Shown: positions 13,921-26,551, counted from the first letter of the stretch. The stretch: DNA of 64,000 nucleotides from Plectrocnemia conspersa (GCA_009617715.1 VTFK01000144.1:620001-684000), one strand, 5' to 3'. The notes: generated by a model not told the origin, from the letters alone. Numbers and translations are program-made.

Positions 13921-14503
13921 CTTTGCATATTTTAGGGCAACAAAAGGGATTAATTATATTTTTGATAGTATATTCTTCTAACAGAAATCGTTATTATATT
14001 TTTTTTCATATAAAATTAAATAATTAAAAAAAAATTAGTGGTACTTGATTTTGTTAAAAAAAATCATTTCGAATATCCTTATGTATTTTCCTAGATCAAA
14101 AGTCACACCATAACGAATTCTTATTTAGAATCGATGGCGACAAATTCTAGGATAGTTACAGATGTGGTGTTCGTATTCTGAAGTATAATTTTTATGCCTT
14201 ATGGCATTTTGCAAAAGCCGACAAAGATTTTGCGTAAATTGAATATTTACGACCAAAAAGTTTTCACTGTTATTGTATTAATGAGTGCCCACACAAACTT
14301 TTATAATTATCGGTATCGTAATTTTATTAATATGACAATTTAAAAATTGCGATTATTTGGCACATTTTTCGATCGCGCGCAAATATGCCAGCTGTACGTG
14401 ACAGAAACCGCCGTCCGGGTGTCATTCACGGCCGCCGTCTGGATGGCATATGAAATTTACGGCAGTGTGGTCGCTTACTCGAAGTCGTAGGTCTCGGCAA
14501 ACT

Positions 14504-14521
14504 TCAGTTGTAACTTCAGTT
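14504..14521 (+). promoter_or_regulatory. Two overlapping-type TCAGTT initiator matches
   Basis: TCAGTT occurs at 14504-14509 and 14516-14521 in a locally GC-richer block, and matches the arthropod RNA polymerase II initiator. It lies about 1.3 kb upstream of the proposed coding exon at 15809. Such 6-mers occur by chance, so this is only a candidate start region. Confidence 0.15.
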
Positions 14522-15600
14522 CAGACAACTTTCACAGAGTGTAGTTCAGGCATAATACTAAGTGTAGAAATGCATCATTTTAATGCCAAATATTAAGTTA
14601 CGACAGTATCTTATTTAAGTAATACATTTTTTATCATAACGAATTTGTTGAATTTTTTTTTTAAAAAACGCTAATAATTTGATTGAAAAATACTAGATCA
14701 AAGATTTATTTATTTTTAACCTAAAATTCAGTTAAAAAAAAAACTCGTTAAATCTATTTAAAAAATCTTAGATAAAATTTAATATACGCTAGAAACGAAT
14801 TATCTTTAAAAATAGTTGGGTTAGAAGCAGGCGCGTACGATGAGATACTTTCCTTTACAGGTTTAGTATTGTGACTTTAGATTCAAAGGTCTAAAGTTCG
14901 GACTTTTATTTAGATTTTTTCGCAAACTTGTGTCCATTTATGAGCGCATTTAAGTATTTTTTTAAGAACAGAGGCATCTAAATTACGTTCTCGATGCTTC
15001 TGCTTAATGACGTAGCCATTTTTAAAGGACTCGTGATTCAGTTCTTGTGAATCCAATAAAATTATATGCTTTTTTACTTTTATTTAATTTGCGGTTTCTT
15101 GCCATTTAATAAATGTTTGTGGCATATAATAATAAAACAATTTTATGAAGGAAAATAAAAATATCTGTAACTTAACATCGCTATATTAAGATCAAAGGAA
15201 AAGATTGCGATTGTTTTTAATAGAAATATCAGAATAAAAGCTAAAAATATCAGCTTATTATTTTGGGTAAATTATATGCCTATAAATAATTATACAACAT
15301 AATATTTTTAATCTAAAGCAATTTTGTATGTAGCAAAATGTAAAATTCTATGATATCACCATTTCGAGATTAATGTCCAGCACGAAGTGGGACAAGAGTT
15401 TTAACACAGACCACCCGCAAAATTCATCATCGTGACCAAAAATTGATCAAACCGAAAGCAAGATAGTAGGCGAGCTCATTTATCTATGCATCCGAATATA
15501 ATTATTCATCCTTATCGCGTTTATATTAAAAAAAATGCTTATTAATGTTCAGTCAAATATGTAAAACGCCAGTTTAAGATAACGCAGTATGTGCGATATG

Positions 15601-15606
15601 TCAGTT
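15601..15606 (+). promoter_or_regulatory. Candidate initiator upstream of the small-ORF gene
   Basis: TCAGTT fits the arthropod initiator consensus and sits 203-208 nt before the proposed ATG at 15809, at the left part of a higher-GC island (about 15340-15960). No TATA box or clear downstream promoter element is visible. Confidence 0.2.
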
Positions 15607-15654
15607 TTATCTGTAGATTCACACATTACATTCGCACGCCTTAATGTGCCGGCA

Positions 15655-15816
15655 ATGGGAAACCATCACATTTACGTAAAACTCGTGCAAAAGACGCCAT
15701 TTAAGCTTTTTGAACGATTTTTAGATGAGAAAACCTTTCGGCGGATTGTTTCAAAGTTTTTGAACCGAAAACTCGGATATTTCTTAAAGTTGAGTGCCCG
15801 GAGAAACAATGGCTAA
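15655..15816 (+). promoter_or_regulatory. Upstream ORF overlapping the small-ORF start codon
   Basis: The frame open from the ATG at 15589 has an internal ATG at 15655 and ends in TAA at 15814-15816. That stop overlaps the first codons of the proposed main ORF (ATG at 15809) by 8 nt in another frame. If the transcript starts near 15601, the uORF would begin at the internal ATG. An uORF that overlaps a main start usually lowers translation from it. The encoded peptide is not recognised. Confidence 0.3.
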
Positions 15817-15856
15817 CTGTTGCGAGAAAATTCACGAATTCTTCGCTGCTTGTAAA
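15809..15856 (+). CDS. Small transmembrane protein, coding exon 1 of 3 (proposed)
   Basis: This exon encodes MANCCEKIHEFFAACK and ends in phase 0 at donor AAA|GTGAGT. The start is chosen because an in-frame TGA lies six codons upstream (15791) and the ATG has A at -3 and G at +4. Joined to 37582-37615 and 45123-45292 it gives 252 nt, or 83 residues plus stop, with phases that agree at both junctions. The product has four Cys in residues 4-22, hydrophobic stretches at 17-28 and 33-57 split by a charged GEELR turn, an N-A-T sequon at 62-64 and a polar C-terminus. It is probably a small membrane protein; no family is recognised. The exons were found by eye, so extra exons or chance agreement remain possible. 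Introns would be about 21.7 and 7.5 kb. Confidence 0.5.
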
Positions 15857-16530
15857 GTGAGTGCCGGCGAACGAAAATATTTACAATTTTACAAAGGTTA
15901 CCAGCGCCAACTTTAGCTGCATCCGACTAGTACATAGCTGGTGCTGTTTTGCTTATGAAAATACAGGGAAAATATATTTGAATAACATTTTCTAAAGCAA
16001 TGGGAATAAAATATAAATGTTGCTCATATAAGATTATCATATATACAATAATATGAAAATAGATTTCTTGTGACTTTACTAAAATCAAATTATAGCATAT
16101 GGTTAATATACTCTATGAATGTATACCATATTACATGGGTAATGTCAATGGACATGTGGTAAATTCATATCTAATCTAATTTACCACAAAAGGATATCAT
16201 CAATACATATAAAAAAAAAAGAAACGCCCTAAATATGTAAATATAAATAGCTATATTTTATTTGTATGCTAAACTTTATCTATATATAATATTATGTATA
16301 CGTGCATCTCAAACATTTGTGCTTTCAAAACAAATTTGCAAAGCATTACATTTTGCGATCCGATTTCAAGGATGAGTTGCTTTCTCCAAGAACAATTTCG
16401 CGCTTGCGTGATTAAACTTAATTGTATTTGACTTTTAAATATCTATATTAATAAATTCTTATCTTGTACATTGTTCGTATAATTTAATTTTACATTGATT
16501 TTTTTGTAAATTATGTATTTAATTAAAAAA

Positions 16531-16659
16531 TAGTGTAGTCCGTAAGATCAAGACTGGTAACCCGGAGGTCTCGGGTTCAAATCACAGCAGCAGCCTCATA
16601 ATTTTATTATTAAAATTGCGCTTTAATTTAAAAAAATGTTGCAATGTAACATATATTGA
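16531..16659 (+). repeat. tRNA-derived SINE, copy 2
   Basis: TAGTGTAGTCCG resembles an A box, and GGTTCAAATCA at 16574-16584 is nearly a perfect B box. The 3' portion (GCGCTTT, A-rich run, then GTAACATATATTG) matches the order of the copy at 5316-5452. A further A-box-like TAGTGGTTA lies just downstream near 16693, which may belong to a second fragment. Confidence 0.6.
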
Positions 16660-16979
16660 TTAATATAGATTGATTCCCAGACTGAAAAGTCTAGTGGTTA
16701 AAACTTTCTTATAGGTATTTATTATGTTTGATTAGCATACATGCTTGATTCATATTTTTTCCGTTGTAACGCTTGAGCTTACGCCTATGTAAATGTCAAT
16801 ATATTTAATATAAGGTAAAACTAAAATACTTAAAAATTATATCTCATTCACTCTTATTAATTTAAGCACCTGAATCATCTTTTATTTAACCCATTTTGAA
16901 TAATTTTAAAATTAAAAATAAAAATCTAATTTTTTTATAGATATACAGGATATGTATTTTTGGTTGCATCAGAAAGTCT

Positions 16980-17260
16980 TTCTTGAAGTTGTCGATACTT
17001 GTTTTTGAGTGCATGTCTTGGAGGCGATGTTCAAATTAAAGCAGTCCTTGGAGCGAATTAGTAGTCCGAGTGTCGAGGCGTAGTGGAATCGAATGTATTT
17101 AGTCCAGGTTTGTGCCTACATTAAAACGCAGTCGTTTGAGTAAGCCCCACTTTGCACGTTAGAGGGGATTGTAAGAATGCGGGCGTACCTCTCAACGGTT
17201 GCTAGGTCTGGGCGCCGCTCGCAAAATTTCAGGCACGCGTATGTCTTGTCTCTTGCTACA
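16980..17260. other. Higher-GC island, unassigned
   Basis: Mixed-composition DNA rich in short G runs, with no sustained ORF. I see no domain, repeat partner or splice pattern. Confidence 0.25.
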
Positions 17261-17699
17261 GTTGTAGTACTATAGTCATTCTTATTCTTCAAAGATAAAA
17301 TTACTAATTTAAATGTTTATTTTATTTCAATATTACGATGCATATTATAAATGTATGTATATCTTAAGTTCACCTAAAAAAGCAGAACTACAAAATAAGT
17401 AATTCCACATTTTATTATGTGGATTTGTTATAAAAGCATACGTTTACGAACTAATTGCATATAAAAAGATCAGAAGATATAATCATAAGTAAGCAAAAAA
17501 ATAATATTTTTTTTTTAATAAAATAAACTTTGATTCTGCTGCAGAAACTGAACGTATTGCTATAGAATGATTCACGTATTTTCTGTAGCTACTGGATAAC
17601 TAGGTGCAAATTATACAAAATGAATATATAAAAGGTGTTGTTGGGGGTAGAAATGCATTTTAGCATAATGTTAGTTCGATTCTTGAACGGATTAATTAC

Positions 17700-18130
17700 T
17701 TTTCCATGCACATTTTCTGCATGTGGATAAAGTAATATTTTATCTCACAGCCACGTTCATAGAAAATCTACTGCCTGTCGAAAATCCCAAAGACTTACCA
17801 CCGCCAAATTTAAAAAAATCCCAACGCCATAAATCAATATTCTGGCAGCGCGAAAGGCGCCAAAGTGGAATGTCTCGCATTCGAACGACTTTCAATGTAT
17901 ATTTTTTTTATCTCTCGCCCCACGGATGAATGCCGCGATAAGAGTTCCCATTGAAGAGTGACAGGGGGCTGAACAATAGGGATGATATTTCAATCAGGGG
18001 TTGATAATGTCAAAAGTGATCGACTCGCCCGGATGTTGAAAAATCGTCCAGAAAACAACCATCCCCCAAATCCAAACGGGAGCGTGATTTTCTTGCTATG
18101 ATCCGATGATGAATAGTGGGATTTACTGAA
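17700..18130. other. Higher-GC island, unassigned
   Basis: The block contains a 68-codon frame (17723-17929, +) and a 79-codon minus frame further right, neither recognisable. Composition suggests single-copy noncoding DNA, possibly regulatory. Confidence 0.25.
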
Positions 18131-18580
18131 TAGGTACAAAAGTTTCTTGTTTGAAGTGTGGTACAATAAATTAAGTAGCTTAAAGACACTGTGTTCCCTA
18201 TATAATCACTTAGTATGAAACATATTTGTATGAGGAAAATAGTTTTCAAAACTACTTTTTCATATTTTCTACAATTTTTTTATTGTTTATGTTAGAAAAC
18301 AAGTATATACATATAAAAGCACATATTCAAGCTGCTATTAGAAGTTTCAGAAAATCATGAGATTCTATAAAAACATTTTTTTTGTAGTAAATTACACTTA
18401 TCACTTTACCAGACCCTGATTTTAATTGTAACATAGATATTGTTTTCTTATAGCGTAACAAATTTATTGGAATTATTATTTTAAGACATTTTATTTATAC
18501 ATATATTAAAAATATCTGGTAAAAGAAGTGGCTACGGCATCACGACGATGTCGTTTTAGGCCAAAAATTCACTTATTATT

Positions 18581-19767
18581 AATGAAGCATGAGCCAGTGC
18601 GTTATCGATGTGAAAATTCCAAAATTTTTTCGTAAACCGCAAGGACTGTACGACCTAGTGGTTAGAATTTGTAGTAGTCTTTGTCTATATATTCAAAGAA
18701 AAAACAGTTGATATTCTATTGAACTTGACGTGCATTTTTGCTCTTGGCTCTTTAGAGCGCTTGTATTACCTGATTAAACATTTGTTTCGATATCATAACT
18801 ATACATACCAGTGACTTTATTTAGCAATTTCTCATAGATTTTTTTGAAAAATAAAGCCAGTGCGTTATTGTAGTGAAAAATACAAGAATTGTTTCTGTAA
18901 AAAATAGTAAGTTAATACTTTTAATTTCAAGTACAACCTGATCGTTAGAATTTATAATGGCCTATCCCTATATATTCAAAGAAAACAGTAAACAGAACCT
19001 TAATATTTGATCGAACTTTACGTGCTTTTTGCTCTTGGGTCTTCAAGGCGCGGCATTTCTGTTGAAACGATTAGATCATTGTTTCGATAGTATAACTTTA
19101 CATTATAGTGATTTTATTTACCAATTGCTTAGAGATTTGTTTAAGGTAGGATTTTTATTATAAAATGAAGCACGAACCGTGAAAAATATTGTTTCTAAAA
19201 ACAAGTAAAATCACAAGGTTTTAATTGCAAGTACAACCTGATAGTAGAAATTTTTATTGATCGTTACCTATATATTCATAAAAAACAGTAAGCAGAACTT
19301 TAATATTAGATAGAACTTGATGTGATTTTTTGCTCTTGGTTCTTAAGGGCGCTTCTTTTGATACAACTAGTCTTTTGATTTGATCTCATAACTTTACATA
19401 TCGGTGACTATATTCAACATTTGTTCAGCTATTTTTTTACGATAGGGGTTTTATTGAAAATGAAGCACGAGCCGTTGCGTTATCATGGTAAAAATACAAG
19501 AATTGTTTCTGAAATAAGATCAAATCGCAAGGTTTTACTTCTTATTGATTGTACGACTCTAGTTAGCATTTGTTGCAATCTATACCGATATATTGAAAGA
19601 AAGCAGTGAGTCTAACTTTGATATTCGATCGAACTTGACGTGCTTTTTTTTGGCTTTGTAGGGCGCTTTTGTTCAGACAATTGGGCCATTGTTTCGATGT
19701 CATAACTATACATATCAGTGACTACATTAAACAATTGTTTAACTATTTGTTAGATATTTAATGAAAA
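18581..19767 (+). repeat. Four-unit tandem repeat, period about 270-315 bp
   Basis: Units begin near 18581, 18850, 19164 and 19459 with variants of AATGAAGCACGAGCCGTTGC. Each carries, in order, an AAGAATTGTTTCTG-type block, a (A/G)TACAACCTGAT block, TATATATTCAAAGAAA, GAACTTGACGTGC, GCTCTTGG, a GCGCTT and TATCAGTGACT. Units differ by substitutions and indels, so the array is old. It is noncoding and the repeat class is unknown. Confidence 0.85.
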
Positions 19768-20299
19768 AAGTACCTATGGACTTTGTTTCACATTAATTTC
19801 ATATATACTATATATCATAGCTTTCAATAATAAATAATAAAAAGGTATTACTTTATTGTAAAAATATTATTATTAAATTTTAAAATATTATATTTGTATA
19901 TCGCATGTAATATGCTTAAGTCTAGTTATTTGACAGTTGTGGTAAAAAACTGCGGTTTATAAATAGGATTAGATATTATTTTTTATATACATCTATCAGA
20001 TTAATTCAATATATATTATAATATTATAATGTTTAATTTTTTATATTAAAAAAAACTACTTTTTCTTCTAAAGTATTATCTGGATTATGATGTTGTTATT
20101 TTAAATACAATTCTCTTCTGATTATGAACTATTTAATTTTTAATTTTTAATTAAATTATAAAGATGAAGAGATGTCATAAATATTATGTAAACGTCAGAT
20201 TGTTTCATTAAATCTTTAAAGATAAACTATATTAAAAATTTTGTGAATATAGCTGACATATTTTATACTTTTGCACCTTTTTGTACATATAGATAGAGG

Positions 20300-20590
20300 T
20301 TTAAAAAAATGAGATTTCAAGTCCGATCTCAGGTGTTCATAATACGTCTTCGTCTTCGTATGGCCTAATTCGAAAATCGATAATGCCATCATCCATCGTT
20401 ATATCCATCAGAGGAGAAAAGAAAAAGACGAGTGTTCCTCTCGGTACACATCATCCGCGTGATTGATTGATAATGAGCCCTACAGATGTCGCGCGAGCTT
20501 AAGGGGGATCCACTTTAGAAAATTTCCGTGTAGATAGGGAAGAAATTAATTACGTACGAAGCGAACCGCAGATGATCAAAAGAATGATGA
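20300..20590. other. Higher-GC island, unassigned
   Basis: A block with short simple motifs (CGTCTTCGTCTTCG) and no ORF. It may be single-copy noncoding or regulatory DNA; no further evidence. Confidence 0.25.
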
Positions 20591-21099
20591 CGAAGAGTAT
20601 TTATCATTATTAATATAATTTATTAAAAATAATCTATGAAAATCAACCAAGCGGAAACTATTACAGTTGTAGCTTTTTTCAGGAGTTGGATATAAAATCC
20701 AAGCCAAATTATACCCATTGTGATATTTTAAAATTTATTTTACCCTTTTAGATTAAAACGCATGTGCCTAATAAAACGTGAGTGCTTTTTTTATTAAAGC
20801 TTTCAATATGAAATATTGAACAATGGGATTTCGCAATTTTACTTTACAAATAAAAACTATTGCTTTATTTTATGTAATGAATGATTATTATATATTTATA
20901 TGTTCATACTCTTGACGTTATTTTAATAATTTTATCTATTTATGTGTGTTTTTAATATCTTCATATCGACATAAGATATACAAATTCTTTTGAGTCAAAA
21001 AAATAATTTATTCTGGTTTTACAGACACAAAGGAATTTATAAACTTAAAACTTCACGTCTAACGTTAATGAGGTAGGGTAGCACTTTTCAATTGCGCTC

Positions 21100-21190
21100 T
21101 TTAGAACCGGCTGTATTATGAAAAATTCTCATGAAACGGGGACACTGGCTATAGTTTAGATATTATGGGTTCAAATCCCAACAGCTCGAA
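21100..21190 (+). repeat. SINE-like fragment with perfect B box
   Basis: GGTTCAAATCC at 21168-21178 matches the polymerase III B box exactly and is flanked by GGG/CCC pairing as in a T arm. The expected A box distance is not met, so this is a truncated tRNA-derived sequence, not a tRNA gene. Confidence 0.35.
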
Positions 21191-21255
21191 CCGGCGCGGT
21201 CATAAAGTCATAATATATTCAGGATCACGGACGCCGGCTTGGCGCAACGGGGAGA

Positions 21256-21300
21256 GTTTACTCTTTTTACCATTTTTGACTTGGTAAAAAATGAGTAAAC
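21256..21300. other. Hairpin followed by a CA run
   Basis: GTTTACTCTTTTTACC pairs with GGTAAAAAATGAGTAAAC across a short loop. A (CA)n run begins within the right arm and extends to about 21312. The block sits at the edge of a higher-GC island (21040-21600) without a recognised gene. Confidence 0.4.
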
Positions 21301-23331
21301 ACACACACACATATACACCAGTCTTTAAAACACAAGGCAGTAATGGCCGAAAATAATATGGCGCGGCCAAAGTTTTTCGTCGTCGCTCACTTTCGCCATT
21401 AATTAAACACGGAGCCCTCGCTCGCCACTTTTGGCGCTTAGACCCTTTTTTATATTTGCCCGCTGTTGCGTGAGAAGAACGGAAAAGGGCCACCCCTCAG
21501 ACTGGGCGTAAAACTTTTCAAAAACGAACGACAAATTGAACGAAAAACCGAGCGACACTTTTTTCTGAAATGAGTGAGCGAAATGTTTATATATTAATTT
21601 TTGAAATTTAATCTGGCACGTGGTAGAGCTGACCCTAAAAAGCTCGAGTGTTCTGAAATCTCGGCTGATGGATGTATTGTGCTTCAAATTGACGCATGTC
21701 AAAATAAACTGAATGGAAATTTTATAAATGTGATATATTGGAACTCAATAATTATTCAGCGGCCCGAGAGTCAGTGTGCTTTGGGACTGAAAAGAGCAAA
21801 TAAATATTTATTTACTTTTTAGACTGCACCCCATTCGGCTAGATGCTTTGTTAAATAAAAATGTACCGACTGTAGAAAATGTAAATATACACAAACACAA
21901 TAAAAATCGGCACTACTTCCCGAAACACCAATATTGCCAACTAGAAAAAAAGCCAATATCCCGACAAATTAAAATGTAACATATTGATATACGTTGCTTA
22001 ATATCGGAAGTTGTATAAAATAAAAAATTATAAATAATAACAACAAAAAAAAAATATTATAGCATTTCCTGATATTTTACTATACTATTTTTTTTATATT
22101 GAAGTAGATTTTTAATCTTTTCATATGAAATATTTCTGCTGAACAATATTTCAAAGCCTTTAAAATGTAAAATAGTTGTCAAATAAAATATTTGCTTAAC
22201 TACAAATAAATTTACAAATTTACCAGTGTATGTTAAATAAACTAAATTAGTAAACAAATATTAAATAAACCTTTTTTTTTATTGAAATCATATTTTTATT
22301 AATCAATTTTTTATATATAAGATTATAATAATTCAGAAATAAGTATAATATTGCAAAAAAAAATAGTATTTTTTAATATATTTTTAATCAGAGTAAAATA
22401 CAATTTATAGCAAAACAGAGGAAATATTATCAATTTTTATTTTGCATTTTTTTATTTATGTTATACTTATTTATTATTTAGTTTAATATTAATATATTAG
22501 ATATTTATTTAAATTAATATAAAGATTTTATTTATATTTTTATTTTATTTTATTTTTAATAGATTCATAGATTTTAAAAATAAGTGTAATATTGCTAAAA
22601 GTTTAATTTTTTATTACATATTTGCTATTAAAAAGTTTTATTTTTTTTTTTTAATCAAAGTAAAATACTAAATAGCGTTAAAACTATTATTTTTTTAACT
22701 TTAATTTATATTATTAAAGACTGGGTTATTCTTATTTAATGTTTAGTTAAATACTAATAATAATAACGCTCATTTAAAAAAATATTATTAATGAACGAAG
22801 ATAGATTTTAATTTATAAAAAAACTTTTCAATAATAAAAATGTATTTCATAAATAATTAAATATCTGAATTAATTTTATTAAATGTAAATGATTATTTTT
22901 CTTCAATACATTTTTGATATATATAGATAATATTATTTCAGAAATGAGTGAAATATTGCGGAAAGAAATGCCATATTTATATATTTCTGTAATACTCATT
23001 AACCCTTTGATTAGTAAGTTAATTTAAACACATTTGCTATAATTATTTTCCTTGTTATTTATTTATTACTATTTATATTGCATTAATAGTAAATTCTGGA
23101 AATAAATCAGTGTTTTTAAGTTTGATTTGATTTAATACTGTATGTTTTAATAATTTATTTAAACATTTTTCTAATATTAAATTTAGTAAATTTATTTCAC
23201 ATTTTTTATAGATTTTTCAGAGGTAGCAATTCAGAGGTTCCCAATATTTTTTTATAAAATTACTATAAACTATTTTTTGTTGTGTTCAATTTACGTACTC
23301 TTTAATTTACAAAAAAAAATATATAAATATA

Positions 23332-23670
23332 ATGTTTTTTATTTATTATTTCCTCAGTTATATATGTAAATATATAACTATCTGCGGTTTCTTAAAACGG
23401 TGTAATATTGACCGCCGTACATGTACGGCGAAACTGTTCCCTATATATTTTTATAAAAGTGTTAAACTATTTTTTTTTTGTTGTTTGCTCTCAATATTTA
23501 AAAATAAAATTATTACATATTTTTTGTTATGTTCATTCACGTACTATTTAATTTACAAAAAAAATATATAAACATAATATTTTTATTTATTATTTTTTCA
23601 ATTATATATGTAAATACATAAAGTACCTCAAAACGGTAAAATATTGGCTGCCGTACATGTACGGCGATAC
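23332..23670 (-). repeat. Palindrome-bearing repeat, tandem copies 2 and 3
   Basis: CGCCGTACATGTACGGCG at 23413-23430 and a one-mismatch copy at 23649-23666 are 236 nt apart. Each is preceded by the reverse complement of the conserved tail found after the palindrome at 5607 and 55894, so these two copies are in the opposite orientation. A GTACT(C/A)TTTAATTTAC block also repeats between them, which defines a unit of about 236 bp. Confidence 0.75.
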
Positions 23671-24490
23671 CAGTCTAACGTTTAGTTAAATATTAATAAT
23701 AAAAACGTTCATATAAAAAAATATTATAAATGCACAAAGATAGATTTTTAATTTATAAAAAAACTTTTATACATATACATGCATTTAAATTAATATTATT
23801 TAATAAAATCATATTTTATTTTAACTTTGTTTATTTGAAAGCTTTAGAGTAAAAATAATTTCACAATTTATGACACAATAGTCTTATAATTATTAATTTA
23901 AACTTGAACACATTTTTAAGTTGTGATATATTTATTTAGTGTTTAGTTAAATATTTGTAATGAAAACGCATTTTTTTTAAATGCAAACATTTTTATTTTT
24001 ATTTATTTATTATTTAAAAAAAATATATTTCTTATAAATTAATTTTATTAGATATGTGTAATATTATTTTAAGAATCAATGAAATATTGCAGAAAAATAT
24101 GGCACCATTTTTTATTATTTCTAAAAAGTATATTTTTAAGCTTTTATCAAAGTATTGTAATATGCAAAATCTGTCAAAATTTGGCTATTATTATTGTTTT
24201 GACCAGCATATTTTTTATTTTTAAATTGTGTTATACTTATATAACGTTTAATAAAATAAAAATATTCTTAGTTCGAGTGTATTTAAAATATTTGCTAACA
24301 TTTTGATAAAAGTATAAATGGGTGAATTTTGGATGAAATTTATTTTGCGTTATAATTAGGATAGTCAAGTTATTTGATATTATGTACTTAGCTTAGTAAA
24401 AATTAGGAGTAATACTGCTAATTTTTTATAATAGAAATAAATAAGACATACTAACGTGAGTGTGGAAATGAAAAAAATCTAGGAAAATAA

Positions 24491-24540
24491 ATATATTTTA
24501 TTACTAATATAATTAAAAATTATATTAGTAAAAAATATAT
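24491..24540. other. AT-only hairpin
   Basis: TTACTAATATAATT pairs with AATTATATTAGTAA around a 3-nt loop, with further pairing outward to about 24 bp per arm. In such AT-rich DNA its significance is unclear. Confidence 0.4.
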
Positions 24541-24744
24541 ATAAATTACTAATATGTTTGTAATTTATAATATTTATTTGAAATGTTGTGTACATTTGCT
24601 TGTAGCTAAGATAATAATAAATAATTAGTAACGCTGCATAGTATGCTAATACGAGTAGCTAACAATTTCATTTATCGGGATATTGGCTTTTCGAGGAGTT
24701 GGTATTCAGGCAATCTGTTTTGAGGTAATTATGCCTAAACTTAT

Positions 24745-24990
24745 TTTAAATAAATTTAATACAATCTCATAGGTAAGGTTTTTGTCTATTATGGTATAAG
24801 CAAGTTCGTCAAAAGCTTTTTCAAAATCAACATTAAACACTGCATTTTTTTATTTTTGTATAATCTAAGTAAATACATTTTTTTTATATACATCTCAGTT
24901 AATTGTAAACATGCTTCAAGAATGCTTAAAAATGTTTTTTGAGAAACGATCCTTTGATTCAAAAGTACTCTAAGGCGTTTCAAAGATGTT
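24745..24990 (-). pseudogene. Second reverse transcriptase relic (non-LTR type)
   Basis: The minus strand encodes LRVLLNQRIVSQKTF, then ILEACLQLTEMYIKK, then after a frame change VFNVDFEKAFDELAYTIIDK. This order fits the N-terminal fingers and motif A of a LINE-type reverse transcriptase, where DFEKAFD carries the first catalytic Asp. Only about 80 residues survive and the YADD region is absent. The left edge is close to the inverted repeat at 24670-24691, which suggests the AT-rich segment truncated it. A relation to the RT relic at 7780-8935 is not evident from the few shared residues. Confidence 0.55.
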
Positions 24991-25189
24991 TGAAAGTAGC
25001 TGCCAAAAGTATCGAAGATTCTATCTCGTTTATGAACCGGGAATTAAACTCAAAGTTATAACAACAGAGTATTTATCCATCGAGCTATACAAACATTTAG
25101 TTAAATTAACCAATCAAAATTTTGCAACCCCAAGCCTTCGTGTCACGTCAGATTTGCATCGCAAATCCACCCGTTTATTAGATTCTTAT

Positions 25190-25560
25190 TATCGCGAAAG
25201 CTAATTTCACGTTGTTGGCGCGCGCCGCAGGTAAGCGAATTATAACGTTCGAGAGTTGCTGTTATATTACTGGTACGTTGTATGTATATGTATGTATGTG
25301 GATTCGCCGTCGTTTTCCCGCGTAAACCGTCTTGCCTGCGGTTTATTTAGAGCACTACTGCATCTGGAGCTACTGGAGCAATTTTGCATTGCAGTATGCG
25401 CGCCCGAATGCGAAAAGTGCACTTGAATTTGTGTTAAGTAATTCCAGCATGCAAAATAGTTAACGTGTTTTGCCTATGTGTGCTGCTGCTGCTAGCTGGT
25501 TAAGGGTGGTTCTAACAGCCGCGAGTTTGCGGATTCCTAACCCGGGTTGGAAACTTGTTT
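25190..25560. other. Higher-GC island with a consensus splice donor
   Basis: GCCGCAG|GTAAGC (donor near 25231) follows a GC-rich block. A 72-codon frame (24986-25204, +) ends just before it and is not recognised. The island also contains CTGCTGCTGCT. It could be a noncoding exon or regulatory DNA; the donor alone does not prove transcription. Confidence 0.25.
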
Positions 25561-26551
25561 TGGCTCGTAATTCAATATTCTGTGCCTAAACTTCTTTTGA
25601 TGATGCATACATTATGCATATATTGTATGCACAAGTACAGGTTAAGTCTGCATTGAATTTAAGTATTTGAAATGATTGTATGAAGCGTTAGTTTTCATTA
25701 AAAATTTTCATAAATTTAAAACTAGTGACAGATTCATAAGGGTCAAATTAAAACTCTAAATATATAATATATCCGATTTTTTTAGTAATCCGTATCTAAT
25801 GTTTCAGTAAATAAATATTTTTTATTTATATAATATTCTTAAGCTTATGTTTGACAAAATGCGTTACAACCATGTAAAACAATCAGTAACTAATAAGCAA
25901 ATAGTGAGATACCAGACTAAAACCAAAGTCTATAAATTCGTCACATATATTTCATATCAATACATATCACTATGAACGACTTAGCTCAATATTAATCCGT
26001 GAGAATAGGAAAATCTAGGAAAACCTAATCTGGGACGATTGATCAGATTTTAAATTTTATAATAATTATTGTTTCTAATCTTCCAGGCACGATAGACATT
26101 TAAAAACAACAAGGTCAGTATGACTTATCCCTTTGAAAATAATTTTTCAATACCAAAATATTTCAAATGATCAAACGTAATGAAGTTTAGTAATATTAGT
26201 ATAAAATTTAAATAGCAAAATAATTAAAACTAGTATGAAATATGTTTAGTTAATCTTCACCCAATTTTTAATTATTAATAAATTTGGATCAAATAAAAAA
26301 CATTATTTTATTGTTAACATTAAATAAATGCAAGGACAGTTTTATAAAATTATATTTACAACATTTTACTACTACTACTGTCATGCAAGTTTAAACATAG
26401 GTTACTTTAATTATATCTCAAAGATGCATAAAAATTATTGACTATATAAAATTTGGATAGTTATTTAAATTCTTACTATAAATTTACGTGTGTTTGGCGC
26501 ACCAGCCGTTAAATTTGATCGGTGGCGACCGACTGGAGAAAGCTCGCTAAA

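Larger units (their letters stand above)
21948..24691. mobile_element. Extremely AT-rich segment bounded by inverted repeats
   Basis: A 22-nt sequence at 21948-21969 is repeated inverted at 24670-24691 with one mismatch (exact core AAGCCAATATCCCGA), and similarity extends about 14 nt further outward through CCAACT. The interior is much more AT-rich than its surroundings and is made of diverged internal repeats. TTTAGTTAAATA followed by ACG(C/T)TCAT occurs near 22740 and 23680, and AATATTGC preceded by AATNAGTG recurs near 22345, 22580, 22945 and 24080. There is no coding region. It could be one large nonautonomous DNA element or an AT satellite trapped between inverted copies of another repeat. 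Confidence 0.45.
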
